Shown: piece after piece, positions 37,101 through 48,023 of the stretch
Position numbering within the stretch: position 1 is the first letter of the stretch
Layout: each line of letters opens with the position of its first letter
Source: Moniliophthora roreri
Lineage: Eukaryota; Basidiomycota; Agaricomycetes; Agaricales; Marasmiaceae
Length of the DNA stretch: 64,000 bases
Direction of reading: 5' to 3'
Assembly (NCBI GenBank): GCA_001466705.2
Contig: LATX02000123.1
Span: 1-64,000, forward strand
Position numbers and translations under genes: made by a program
The notes under the pieces: generated by a model
What the model was told of the DNA's origin: nothing
Seen by the model: the letters and a program-made list of their open reading frames with translations, nothing else
Databases searched by the model: none

Positions 37101-37260
37101 CCTTGAGACGTGCATTATCCTTGTCGGTAGCAAAACGTTTCCGCAATTCAGCTTCATCATCGAGAGATGGTTGAAGAACGGCGTCCAAGGAGACACCGGG
37201 TTCTTTGGGTAAAGATTGCACTCGTTGAATGAATGCTTGAGCTTCTGAATTCTGAGACAT
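31112..37260 (-). CDS. large ankyrin-repeat protein with nucleotidyltransferase-like N-terminus
   Basis: Fourteen exons (36715-37260, 36563-36659, 36407-36511, 36182-36351, 35820-36126, 35676-35767, 35543-35622, 34319-35488, 33468-34258, 33292-33414, 32368-33238, 32188-32307, 32012-32135, 31112-31960) give 1814 residues. All phases agree. The N-terminal third contains GGS (136-138), SDVDLF (169-174) and, past intron 2, VQIVLRLY...FDID...YDG. This order (GGS, then DxD, then a third Asp) resembles the nucleotidyltransferase fold, but with an unusually long gap between GGS and DxD. A conserved-looking block follows (RRSPSYEVRLAKYSSR, HIPYGPGWDARRI, RRLHRHPAFFGT, DDCCEYCPDP). From about residue 550 there are at least eight ankyrin units (MPLHVAIMAKRPETACYLIDHGA, TALHLAAKLDMVDVVKRLLE, NILMIAAHQG, PLHIAVSCGRKDIVELI). 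Acidic, Lys/Glu-rich linkers separate them. Cytosolic or nuclear; the role is unknown. Confidence 0.85.
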
Positions 37261-37951
37261 GGAGGGTTGTGAAGGGAAGCACTGGATTCACGGCCATTTT
37301 AAAGGGATAGACTGGATCAGGGACATAATCAATATCGCCCAAGCAACGGCGCGTGCACAAGACGTGAGGCTTTTTGCCGATGCCCGCCGCTTTCCTTTTG
37401 GGGTATTTGCGTGATGCGCCTTCTCACAACGGACGGTCCCGACACTACTCTAGAGTCATATTCCATGCCGGGGAGTCATTGGAAGGCCAGGAGACGAGTC
37501 ATAGAACGCTTCTTCACCTACTCCACGCCGCGAGGCCGCAAGTGAGATCCATTCTATCGGGCTAAAAAGCCCTTGACTGCCGTACCTGATGCACATCTGC
37601 CAACCTCGAGCCAGACCTCATTGCTCAGGCGCGCAGGATATGAATCTTCCACTGCCCTCCAGTCTTGGGTATCTAAAGTTGTTCTGCATCGACGGAAAGT
37701 TGAACAAGCCGGAGGAGGGATGGTATGTGCGGGAATCGAAGGTTGAAGGACTTGCCGATTCAATTAGAGAGCACCCCCGTGAGTCGCCCATCTGGTGAAC
37801 ATACGTGTCGTAACAAGTCAGGAGAAGCGTTTGCATATCGATTAGATGCCACATTTTTTAATACATTCCCAAAAGCCCTAGTCCTACAGATAAATGCGAT
37901 TACATACACGAGTAAGCATAAGACCTCCAAACCATATTTTTTGTGATGATG
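37261..37951. other. intergenic region, no gene seen
   Basis: About 690 bp between the ankyrin gene start and the phosphoketolase 3' end. Short frames on both strands lack family features. Confidence 0.5.
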
Positions 37952-40869
37952 TTACTTGAACCGCGGAGTCTCGAACGTATCTGGTGGATCTACCCCAAAA
38001 GGATCAGTCAAATCCCGAACTAGGTTGAAGAGTGCTCTCACCTTGCCCATTGGCAAGAATATAATCCCTATCTTTCTGTGCTTGATGCTTCAAATAACTC
38101 TCCACCTCATGAGCATAAACTGCGACCCTCGAATTATGCAACGCTCCAGAACTAACTGCAGCCGACGCAACGTGATACCGTGAAGTGCGGTTGCATAGCA
38201 TCATCTAGGTCGCCCCAGTCAACAAAACTGTATCTTCTGAGTAGGGAGACAATAATACTCACATCAAATGGACTAGTCGTCGTTCCCTCCTCATTATACC
38301 CCTCGATCGTCACTCTATCCAATAATGGTCGCCCAAACAATAACCCCTTCAACTCAATTGGGTACCCATGATAATTGAAATGGATCGGCCTGTTCTTCGT
38401 GAACAAGGTATCAAACGCAACTTCTGTCAACGCATGAGGATGGCTACCGGGCGCACCCAGGATCATCAGATCCGTGACATTGACAACACGAACACGAAGT
38501 TCGGGGGCGAGTTGACGTAGGAGCCCCGCCGCTGCGATGACCTCGAAGGTAACTTCAACACCAATTCCGACAAGGACCCTGAAGCGGAGCAAAATCAATA
38601 CAAGGCTGTAGACAATATGACGGTGAGAAGGATACTGACACGTCGGGATCAATACCACTATCGACACTAGCAAACTTCCAAACTGATGCACCAGCAATAC
38701 AGTGCCTATCTGCTTCCTCACGGGAAAGCCATACGGGCGTAGGCTGTTTGCTGCCGACCATCAAATTGATATAGTTCTTTGCCCTCAAACAGTGGGCGAC
38801 GGTCGACAGGAAGCAATTTGCATCGGGGGGAAGGTAAACGCGAGCACATGTTGGTTTGAGGTTGAGCACAGCACCGATGAAGGACCTAGCATTTGGCTTT
38901 TCAGCATCAGTGATGAATGAGTTACGAGGGTATTACGCACGGGTTCTGGTGAGAGAAACCATTATGCTCCTGTCGGGTCCACGTCGAGGTTTCAACATAA
39001 TTGATGGATCCTACGTCTTGTCTCCAACTCGTTTCTCGTGCCTGTGATAGTGATATTAGACAAAATACAGCTAACACATAACGTTTATGCTCACCATCTT
39101 CGTGAACTTGGCATATTGAACCATCATCGTGTGTACGATACCCAAGAATGCCTCGTAGCTGGGGAAGAGACCAGTCCGTCCAGTAAGTGTATATCCTTGA
39201 AGCATCCCCTGACAAGTATGCTCAGAGAGAATCTCAATCACGCGTCCGCCTTGATTCCGCGAGGCAATGTCCCATTGGAAGTTCCTGCCAGTCTCATCCA
39301 AAGTGGCGTCGAGCTTGTTGGACACTAGCTCATCGGGAGAGAATATCCTGAACGTCTTTGGGTTCCTAAAAACAATATAGTCAGTGAGACGAAAAATACA
39401 ATGGGGAGAAGCAAACACACCGTTTGATAACATCCTTAAGCAACTTGCCAATAATCTTCATCGAACTCTCCTGCGTTCCTTTCTCCACACACCAGTTCCG
39501 CCACTCGGGTACATCAAGCGGTACATAACCCTTGTAGCTCTCTGGTTTCTGGCCCAGCTTCTTCGTCTGCTCTTCTGGGATGATACTCAACACACCTTCC
39601 CTTGGGCTACCCCGCTCATCAAACAACTCTTCTGGCCTGTAACTCCTCAACCACTTCTGTAGCGCAATCAACTCCTCTTTCTCCGTCTTCGCACCTGGCA
39701 GAGGGACCTGATGTGAATGGAATGAGCCCTCGATGAACTCCCCATGGAACTCCTTAGGTCCGTTCCAGCCCTTGGGAGTGCGAAGGATAAGAACGGGCCA
39801 CCTGGGCTTGACGATGGGGTTGCCAGACCGAGCTGCGTTCTGGATCTTCTTGATTTCACCAAGAGCCCATTCCATTGACGCAGCGAGGTCGTTATCGATA
39901 TCATCGAGATCCCCCACAATTCGAGTTTGATAGCCGTATCCACTGAAACAACTCATCAGAGCTTGGTTATACATGTAAATATTTGCAGACATACATGAAT
40001 AAAGCGGTAATTTCCTTGTTATCCATGGTACCGTATATAGTTCTCTCGGAGATCTTGAAGCCATTGACGTGAACGATGGGTAGAACAGCGCCTGACTCGG
40101 CGGGATCGATGTACTTGAAACCGTGCCACGCTGTAGCTGTTGGCCCTGTTTCAGCTTCACCATCACCGACGACGCATGTCACAACGAGATCTGGCTTGTC
40201 CATGACAGCACCGAATGAGACACTCAGGGCATATCCGAGCTCTCCGCCTTCGTGAATAGCACCGGGTGTCTCTGCATTGATATGACTAGGGAAACCACCA
40301 GGAACGCTGAACCCGGAGATGAGTTTGTGGAGGCCTTTAAGATTACGCGAGAGTTCTGGAAGAAAGTTGGAAAGGGAGTCTTCGAGCCAGAGACACGAGA
40401 GAATCCCAGGTGCACCATGTCCTATAGGAAACTTGAGCATCACTTGAAGAGTACATCGATGCTTCAGCGCATACCTGGGCCCACGACATAAAGTGCATCC
40501 AAGCCAGTCTTGCGAATGATTCTGTTTAGATGAGCATAGACCATGACCAGTCCAGGACACGTTCCCCAATGGCCGAGTAATCGAGGCTTGATATCGTCGT
40601 GCGTGAGGTCCTTTTCGACGAGGACATTGTTGTTCAAAAAGATCATAGCTACCAACATATGAGTATGATCCAAAAAAAAAAAAAAAAAAAACCGTAAACG
40701 CACCAGCTGCAATATAGTCCGCTGCACGCCTAAAGAGCTGAATCGACTTGAGCTCTTCATCAGAAAGAAAATTCTTGGTGTTCAACTTGACGCTATAGCT
40801 GAGAATTGCATCGTCAAGTTGAGAGGGATCTGGAGGAGGATTTGGTTGGTCGATTCTTTGCGCAGGCAT
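37952..40869 (-). CDS. xylulose-5-phosphate / fructose-6-phosphate phosphoketolase
   Basis: Thiamine-diphosphate enzyme that cleaves xylulose-5-P or fructose-6-P with phosphate to acetyl phosphate plus glyceraldehyde-3-P or erythrose-4-P. Ten exons (40704-40869, 40475-40648, 39995-40421, 39421-39942, 39095-39365, 38941-39041, 38640-38885, 38263-38578, 38042-38204, 37952-37980) give 804 residues, the normal size. Signature motifs are present: [11 protein letters not shown], the ThDP-binding [27 protein letters not shown] and [11 protein letters not shown]. Middle and C-terminal domains are complete ([43 protein letters not shown]). The last exon encodes only nine residues (DTFETPRFK end). Intron 1 holds a run of 20 T. 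No targeting peptide is visible, so it is probably cytosolic. It is divergent from acetate kinase, the next enzyme in the pathway. Confidence 0.96.
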
Positions 40870-41480
40870 TCTTCGCAAGTAAGAGGGGTTTCTAAGTTCA
40901 TCTTGACTTGTCCTACGTGCCTTTTATACTGGAATGGTGCAAGTGGTGACTGAAGAAACTGCCGGTATTAGCCGAAGGTCCACCGGATATTTGACTAGTC
41001 GAGACCCACATCGACCTTCTCAGATTCTCTTGGTGTTCACAGGTCCACGTCGAGGCTTTTCAAGACTCAGCCAATCATCTGGACCTACTCTTCAATGTCC
41101 TATCGCACCGACGTTCTGCAAGCCAATGGATTATTTTACAAGTTCTAAAACCAACTACGAATCCTATGGATATTACCTTTTACAGCGAGATCCACAAACA
41201 CTCAATTTTATGAAGTCATTATCGACATAATCCCCTTTACCATTGTGTACCTACAGTGCGTTCCTATCACCTCTTGTCATACCGTATTCTAGACTTGATC
41301 TTAGTGGCGTCCTGGGTCTCGCCGTTTCATTTGAACGAGGGACTTGAAGTCGCGATTGGACGAACATCCCAAGTCTAGCCTCAAGATAGCGGTGTATAAT
41401 GGTTCATGTGAGTATCCGTATACGTCCTTGTCGGAGACTCAGAGTATATACATTAACAATGGTTGCATTAGCTTCACACG
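40870..41480. promoter_or_regulatory. shared divergent promoter of phosphoketolase and acetate kinase
   Basis: The 611-bp region separates two start codons pointing apart, for consecutive enzymes of one pathway. A second possible acetate kinase start (ATG 41399) with its own GT donor sits at the right edge. No specific operator can be assigned by eye. Confidence 0.6.
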
Positions 41481-43052
41481 ATGCCTCAGAAATTAGTTCT
41501 TTCTGTCAACGCCGGCTCCTCATCTCTCAAGATATCTCTCTACTCCGTGAATCGTGATAACGTTCACGACCCCAATGCGGAGCTCGTCTCACTCCTTCTC
41601 ACTGCAAGCATATCCGGCATATCTTCACCTCCCGCAAAGTTCTCCTTCAAACCAGCCGCTCTCGACGCCAATGCCGTGAAGGATTCACCAACAGAGTCTA
41701 TAAAGGACCATGCCAGTGCTTTTGCCCACTTCGTCGAGTACCTTCGAAACGAAGCCAGCATTGATGCAAACGATGTTGTGCACATATGTCACCGGATCGT
41801 TCATGGTGGAGATTACCATGATCCAGTAGTGATCAACAATGAGACTTACCACCATATTGAGAAACTCTCCGACCTAGCACCTCTGTTAGTAATCTTCGTT
41901 CTCTCATCGTGGTATTATACCAATATACCTACATAGTCACAATGGCTCTGCACTAGCCGTCGTCAAGAGCTGCATTAATGATCTCCCAAACGCCAACTCC
42001 ATCGCCTTTTTCGACACCGCTTTCCATCGTTCTATGCCTCCACATATCGCCAGCTATCCAATCGATCAAGCTACCGCTAATAAGCGGGGACTCAAGAAAT
42101 ACGGTTTCCACGGTTTGAGTTGTATGTATTCATTGGCTTTTCAATTTTTGTTGTCTGATTCCTCTATTTACAGACGCGTACATTCTACGCTCCGTATCAC
42201 GATTCCTGGAACGCCCTCCTGAATCCCTTAACCTCATCGTGCTCCACCTCGGTTCTGGTGCCTCAGTCTGTGCAATCCAGAATGGCAAATCACTGGATAC
42301 CTCGATGGGACTCACGCCCGTTAGCGGACTACCGGGGTACGTCTCATCTACCCCCGCACCTCCCACGACACTCACCTGATCCATCTCAGCGCTACCCGCT
42401 CGGGCGCAATAGACCCGTCTCTCATCTTCCATTACACCAATAAAGCAGGACGAATTAGTCATGATCCGAACGTTGCTACCAATTTACACGTTACACAAGT
42501 ACGTCTTGCCTCATTGTTTTTCGTTCCTTCTACTGACAGCTCCGACAGGCAGAACACATTCTCAACATAGAATCCGGCTGGAAGTGTCTCACCGGCACTA
42601 CCGATTTCGGGGCCATAACACAACAAGTGTTCTCTCCATCAGAAGCAGACCCAGAAAACAAGCAACTGACGCACGACAATGCGAAATTGGCATTCGACAT
42701 CTTCACAGATCGGATTGTCAACTACATTGGATCATATCACCTCAAACTTCGTGGAGAGGTAGATGCTTTAGTCTTTGCTGGCGGGATCGGCGAGAAGAGT
42801 AAGGAGCTGCGTGAATTCGTCGGTGATTGGGTTGGGTGTATAGGATATGGTAGTGGTGGCGGAACTGTGGGAGGTGGTGTGGATAAGGAGCTCAACACGC
42901 AAGTAGAGCAGAAGGATGGCGCGGTTATTGATATCAGTCTGAGGAATGAGAAAAAGGGTGAGGCGAAAGAGAAGAGAATCTTGGTCTGCCGGACAGACGA
43001 GCAGTTCGAGATGGCTTGGCAGTGTGCAGTTGAAGATCAGTTTTGGAATTAA
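41481..43052 (+). CDS. acetate kinase
   Basis: Converts acetyl phosphate and ADP to acetate and ATP. Exons 41481-41884, 41937-42121, 42174-42336, 42390-42498 and 42549-43052 give 454 residues. Motifs in order: [17 protein letters not shown] (N-terminal signature), [61 protein letters not shown] (second signature) and FAGGIGEKS. These cover the catalytic Arg, Asp and nucleotide-binding parts of the ASKHA fold. A Gly/Glu-rich insert ([13 protein letters not shown]...) enlarges the C-terminal domain. An ATG at 41399, GTT CAT, then a GT-AG intron (41408-41471) joins in frame and would add MVHLHT, so the true start is uncertain. In fungi this enzyme usually works with phosphoketolase, encoded next door. 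Confidence 0.95.
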
Positions 43053-43146
43053 TGTAAAGGTAGCAGCCCGAAAGTAGTTTGATGTTGACCATCCGGACTT
43101 ATACCATGACTGGGATGAGAAAAAACATACTATCGATATTAACATT

Positions 43147-43229
43147 CGACCATGCTGGGACTCGAACCCAGAATCTCTAGCTGACCTCATCACCGGAAAC
43201 TAGCGCGTTAACCATTACGCTACACGGCC
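43147..43229 (-). tRNA. tRNA-Arg (CCG) with a 10-nt intron
   Basis: Folds as a full cloverleaf. Acceptor GGCCGTG pairs with CATGGTC, with G as discriminator. The D-arm is GCG/CGC. The anticodon stem is CTAGT/GCTAG, and the T-arm CTGGG-TTCGAGT-CCCAG. Without the intron it is 73 nt. The loop reads TT CCG G then TGATGAGGTC (intron, 43183-43192) then A, so the intron sits one base after the anticodon, the canonical nuclear position. The anticodon CCG reads the Arg codon CGG. Confidence 0.93.
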
Positions 43230-43328
43230 GTTGGCCATTACTGACTCTCAATATCCATATAATCTAACTATAAGAAAAGGACGCGTAATGTCAGACGCGC
43301 GGCCCATCTTTATTAACTCACAACCATC

Positions 43329-43776
43329 ATGTCCTCCTCAACAACATCTTCAAAACCCAAACCAGATTCCAAAACTGAAACCAAAACTTCCGATGATCAG
43401 CAGAAGGAGGAAGCTCGCCCGCACTTGGGCGTTTTAGAGGAAGACGACGAATTTGAGGAGTTTGCTGCAACAGGTAGGTGACATTTCTCTCCTCATTCTT
43501 TGATTCATCTAAAGCTACCTTCGATGAATCAGACTGGGAAGACTCACAAACTGATCTCGCGCATCTCGGTGGACAAGCACCTGGTGCTGCAAAGTCCGGA
43601 GGAGACAAACTCTGGGAGGACAATTGGGATGACGATGACATCGAAGACGATTTTAGCGTTCAATTGAGGTGCGTTTGCCATCTATCATACCATCTGATGC
43701 TAAGTCTGAATTCATGATTAGGAACGAGTTAGCAAAGACAGGAAAGGGTAGTGGAGACACCGCAATGCAACAATAG
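43329..43776 (+). CDS. SEM1: 26S proteasome subunit Sem1/DSS1
   Basis: Exons 43329-43473, 43533-43668 and 43722-43776 give 111 residues. DSS1/Sem1 is a small disordered acidic protein of the proteasome lid, also found in the TREX-2 mRNA export complex and with BRCA2-type proteins. The two acidic, aromatic ubiquitin- and partner-binding segments are visible: LEEDDEFEEFAATDWED and [24 protein letters not shown], the latter ending in the usual C-terminal helix. The N-terminal 35 residues are Ser/Thr/Lys-rich and not conserved. The gene starts 100 bp beyond the tRNA-Arg, which is on the other strand. Confidence 0.95.
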
Positions 43777-44085
43777 ACTTAGTTTTGACAGTCGACTTGT
43801 ACTATTATCACCCAACCCGCCCATGGCTATCACATTCTTATTCACGCTGTGACGTTGTGGCTTGTAAAATTTAATACCTTCTCAAGTACGAGCACGGGCG
43901 CGTCAATTTGTGTCATTGCCTCCTATTGCCTCTCGGGTCGCCCACGACAGCACACTTCCATTCTGTGTTCAACGCGAAACATGGGCGCGACCAGGGCAAT
44001 ATGATTGTCATAAAGTCGTCAAAAACCAAACATGATGTATCGTCAGTACATTCAAAAGAAGCCACAGCGTATCGAAAACAATGAA
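43777..44085. other. convergent intergenic region
   Basis: 309 bp holding the 3'UTRs of SEM1 and of the transporter gene. Nothing else recognised. Confidence 0.5.
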
Positions 44086-46721
44086 TTAGACCGGAACCTT
44101 CTTCTCGTCCTCGGATGCAGAATCTGTGACTTCACTTGTAGTTCCCAGACCCATTTGTGAGGTATCATATCCATGTTGCTCAAGGTATTCGCGGAACTGT
44201 CAAGGTATCATTAGCTTGATCTTACAATGGCCGACGGAACAGAATCTTACCAGGCTATCTTCCTCGGTCATACCGTCATGGCTCAAGGGCCTGATAAAGA
44301 AGAACGTAACGAGCGCACTGACAACAGCCAGTCCACTTCCGATCCAGAACGGACCGGTGTTTCCCTTCAATGTCTTCGGACCACCGAAATCTGAAAGGTT
44401 TACATTAAAACGTTGCCCTTGGTACGATCCCCGAAAAACTACATACCATTGATCATAGCGGGGAACGCTGCGAAAATGAAAGGAACGTTAAGTAACATGC
44501 CGAGGTGTGCCTAGTATTAGACAATACACGCACCCCAAGTGCCAGCAAATGCACCAACTTTTCCGATGGCAGCTGCCACACCGTACTGTCCTCGATACGC
44601 ATTTAGTACGAACTTTGAGCTAGCGAGATAGGTTTGGCGTATCACTCACGAATTGGCCACGAACAGCAGTCGGAGAACTCTTACTCGCAAGGAGACCAAG
44701 ACAGTTTCCGGGTCCTGTCATCAGAAATTCGGTCAGATACATGGTATGGAAGCCCATAAGTTTGACGCGCGCCCACCCAGTTCACCGAGACTGAGGAAAA
44801 TGCCGTATACCACCTGTCAAAAACCGCTTGAGTGACCGAACAATTGGAAAGAGGGTCCGACAAACAGCAAAGGCAGCTACGTGCTCCGTCAATCTATTGA
44901 AAAACTCCAGATTAGTGGTGGGTATAACCCGCATACAACAGAACACACTGAGTATAGGCCCCACTCATGATGAATCCGATAACTGCCTGACATATCAGGC
45001 CCGTAATCTGGTAGGGAAACATTCAGGAAACATTGAGTGGCGAGCATGCGAAGGAAGAAATTACCATCGTGTATTTCGGGCCAAGATAATCGACAACGAA
45101 TGCACCACCCAATGTACCTATCCATGTAATCAGCATGGCAAGTCCGCTGTCAAATATTACAAAACTCACCGGGCATGTAGAACAGACTGCGAACAAAGCG
45201 GAGGGCATGAGAATAGCCCAAGCATGGTTGAAGATGACAGACTCACTTGATCACAACATTCCATCCGAAGACGACACTCAACGCGGTGTTGCCACCTGTG
45301 ACCCTGGCGAAACTTGAGGTCCAAAACTCTCAACAGATCCAGATGAAACCATATACCTGTCAAGAATAGTCGAGGAGTAGATTCCGAACTAGATGGAAGT
45401 GATGAGTCCCCTTTCCCGTCAATTGGATGAATGGCGCTTACCGGATATCTAAATGAAGGAGCGAGGAAATTATTATTATTATTAAGTGCCTGCTCCAAGG
45501 GGTATCACTTGCGGTACTCACACGATAAAGTCGTAGAGGAACCAAGTAAAGGAAATTGCAGCCAGGGAACCGCCATATCGCTTGAGGATCAGTCTATAAG
45601 GTACCTTGGCATTTTTCATGGAATCCCGTTTGTAGCGCTCCGGTTCCTCCATCCCGATTCGCCATAGCAGGACGAATAGAGCCGGGACGACTCCCAAACC
45701 AAGGGAAAGTCTCCACACAGCTCGAAGGTGGTTGTTTCCAAAGCTAGCCTCAACATAATGAGAACTGCGCGACCAACCGCAGAACACCCACCTACATCCA
45801 GAAGAGTACCAGTGGCACAAATGCCGAGATCACAAAACCAAAATCTATCATACTGTCTTGAGGGAGATCGTTTTCAGCATCATGACTTGAACATGAGACA
45901 AAATAACTAACTCGTAGCGAGAGCGAACCATCGATGCTGGGCATTCTTGCTGACTCCTTTTTCTTCTGTCTGTTCGCTTGCGCTAACAGACCCACATGGA
46001 TACTCCGCTCCGACACCAATCCCCAACAGGAAACTATTGCTGAGGTCAGGCAAAGTCATCTGGTACGACTTGAACAAGTGGAGACTGACCGACAAGCACT
46101 AAGCATAGCAAGCATACCGCCCAAGCTATGATTTGCACCGGTAGATGCAGCAGAGAGCCCAGAGAAGAGAGCAACAATTACTGTGGCTGACATCTATTCC
46201 ATGATAATAAGGATGTATCGTTTCAGTGAGACAAGATGTGCGACTTTCCATTCCGAACTTGCGACCAATTTTGTCCGAAAGCCAGCCTGGAGGAGAAGAT
46301 GGATGAAGCTCCCCTTCTCTAAAGAAACCAAAGACTCACCGAAAACCAGCATTCCAACGACTGTACCAGCGAAAGCCAAACTGCTGACGATTGTAATGTA
46401 ATTATGATTCTCGATTGCATCGTCGCCGTAAACTCGTCTCAAGAGGACGTTAACTGCTCACACGACCGTTAATGACCATCGGTCAATAAAGAAGAGGACG
46501 AACCAGCGCTGATCACCCCATTGGCGTATCCTTTTCCATCGTCAGTGCAAAATCAAGCCAAGGCGCCAAGGACGTACCGTCACTAAACAGTGCAGTCCCA
46601 CAACTGTTCACAATGTCGTGAGCACTTGGTAAGGACCAATAGAATGACACGGAACGCACGCAAAAATGAGCGAGACGCTCTTGATTCGCTGTTTCATGGA
46701 CACAACTGCAGGCGTCGACAT
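44086..46721 (-). CDS. MFS transporter, Git1/Pho84-like
   Basis: Proton-coupled MFS permease of the group that includes yeast Git1 (glycerophosphoinositol uptake) and Pho84 (phosphate). About 480 residues are encoded by roughly 20 small exons; the first are 46660-46721, 46578-46603, 46504-46530, 46340-46453 and 46249-46286. Motifs: IFACGTALFSDGYANGVI (helix 1), the MFS loop FGWLSDKIGRKFGM, LLGIGVGAEYPCGSVSASE, WRLSLGLGVVPALFVLLWR, MEEPERYKRDSMK, and the second-half motif VVDYLGPKY. The C-terminus is acidic (TDSASEDEKKVPV). Two splicing oddities: the donor after 46249 is GA (GAAAGT) instead of GT, and residues VYP use a 7-nt exon at 45442-45448. All other introns are GT-AG, 45-70 nt. The substrate is inferred from the family only. 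Confidence 0.85.
45442..45448 (-). other. 7-nt microexon of the MFS transporter
   Basis: ATATCCG flanked by TTTAG and GTAAGC. It completes GT|A and adds TAT CCG, giving the family sequence DFIVYPFGIYSS across three exons. Without it the frame is lost and the conserved YP is missing. Confidence 0.75.
46194..46248 (-). other. GA-AG intron of the MFS transporter
   Basis: The exon ends IGRKFGM and the next begins MSATVIVALF, both conserved and in phase. The intron starts GAAAGT, which differs from the consensus GTAAGT only at position +2. The next GT (four bases on) would shift the frame. Confidence 0.6.
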
Positions 46722-48023
46722 GTTCGGAGAACCAGAAGGATAAGGACAACCCACTTTAAGCCATATCGGAATACCTAAAAGTATTCCTTGACGTGATGGT
46801 GATGATCAAGGGCTGGGGCCAGTAGCTATGCGCACGTTTGATACCGCGGTGGCAAATCCTTGCTTGCGGTCACAGCTACGGAATTCGACTAACCCGCTGA
46901 GGACGTGCAAAACGTTTCGGAATGCGCTGAAGCATAAACAGGATTTCACTGAAATCGAGCAAGGTGTGCTATTTCCATAGATTGGGATCACACACGTTTC
47001 AAACCTCGCGGGGCTGCCTCGGAGTCGCTGTCCGCTGGAAGTGCTCAAGAGTCAAGATATGGGAAGCTTGACAATGACATCTTCCTCCCGACGACAACGC
47101 TCGACAAGGTGATCCACCCTATAACCTCGTTCATCCACACGCATTTATAAGATTTGCTTAGGCTGCATCTTTCCCGCAAAGCCAGCAATACCTGTGAACC
47201 CGAGTTCTATGAATAGCAATGCCAACGTCCACTAGAATATTTCTGCTTATTGGTAGCTGATGACGTTGGCACGGCATCGTCCATCTGCAAGTGCTCTGTC
47301 CGCCCACTGCCGGAATCTGGAAGATAGTAGTAAATCTGATTCTTAATTCGGCATAAAGTTGCGACGTTCATCTCCTTTGACTTGAGTATTCATCTTGTCT
47401 TGTCCCTTGGGGGTCGTGGAAGTCGCCGTACTATGTATTATCTTTTGCATCAGCCTCGAGGCAGACTTATCCAGGGATAACCGAATGCAATCCAGTTTGG
47501 CAGATGATGGAATGGTCTCACGACTTTGGACATCTGCATACTGCCTACCCCAGATCAGCGACATGGTCTAAGATCTAAGCCGAATCTTGAAGTTTCCAGC
47601 CGCCATACATTCGCACTGAGCCCCTGTTCCTCTTGGACGCCAGGCGGATCTGGATTTGTTGTTTTTTTTTCACAATTGCGAGGGCGGTCGCGCGAATGCG
47701 AGGTTGTATTGGATCGCTGTCAAGATGTGATAAGCCAACCGAATGTTTTCCATCAGATACCAGGTGTCAAGCAGTCAAGGAAAGAAATTTAAACAGTCCA
47801 TTTTACAGACGTCACGGGATTTATTTCATTGCCGATAACGCTAGGGAATTCCTTGGTGTCTTTTTACCCCGCAGTGCAGAGCCTCTGAGTCTCAAAATTT
47901 TTTGCTTTTGGTATAATGAAAGAAGGTGAAACCACCCCGTATTAGAAAATCGCTCCGGATACATAAAACCGACGTATCCCATACCCACACCATCATACAG
48001 TTTACTAATTCTCCCCTCCGGCC
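46722..48023. other. divergent intergenic region, no gene seen
   Basis: About 1.3 kb between the transporter and the DUF6593 gene. Short frames only. The right end (about 47940-48023) is CA-rich, leading to the DUF6593 start. Confidence 0.5.

Noticed and set aside
38975..41060. 14-nt identical word GGTCCACGTCGAGG in a phosphoketolase exon and in the divergent promoter
   Set aside because: Several such matches are expected by chance in 64 kb; flanks do not align.
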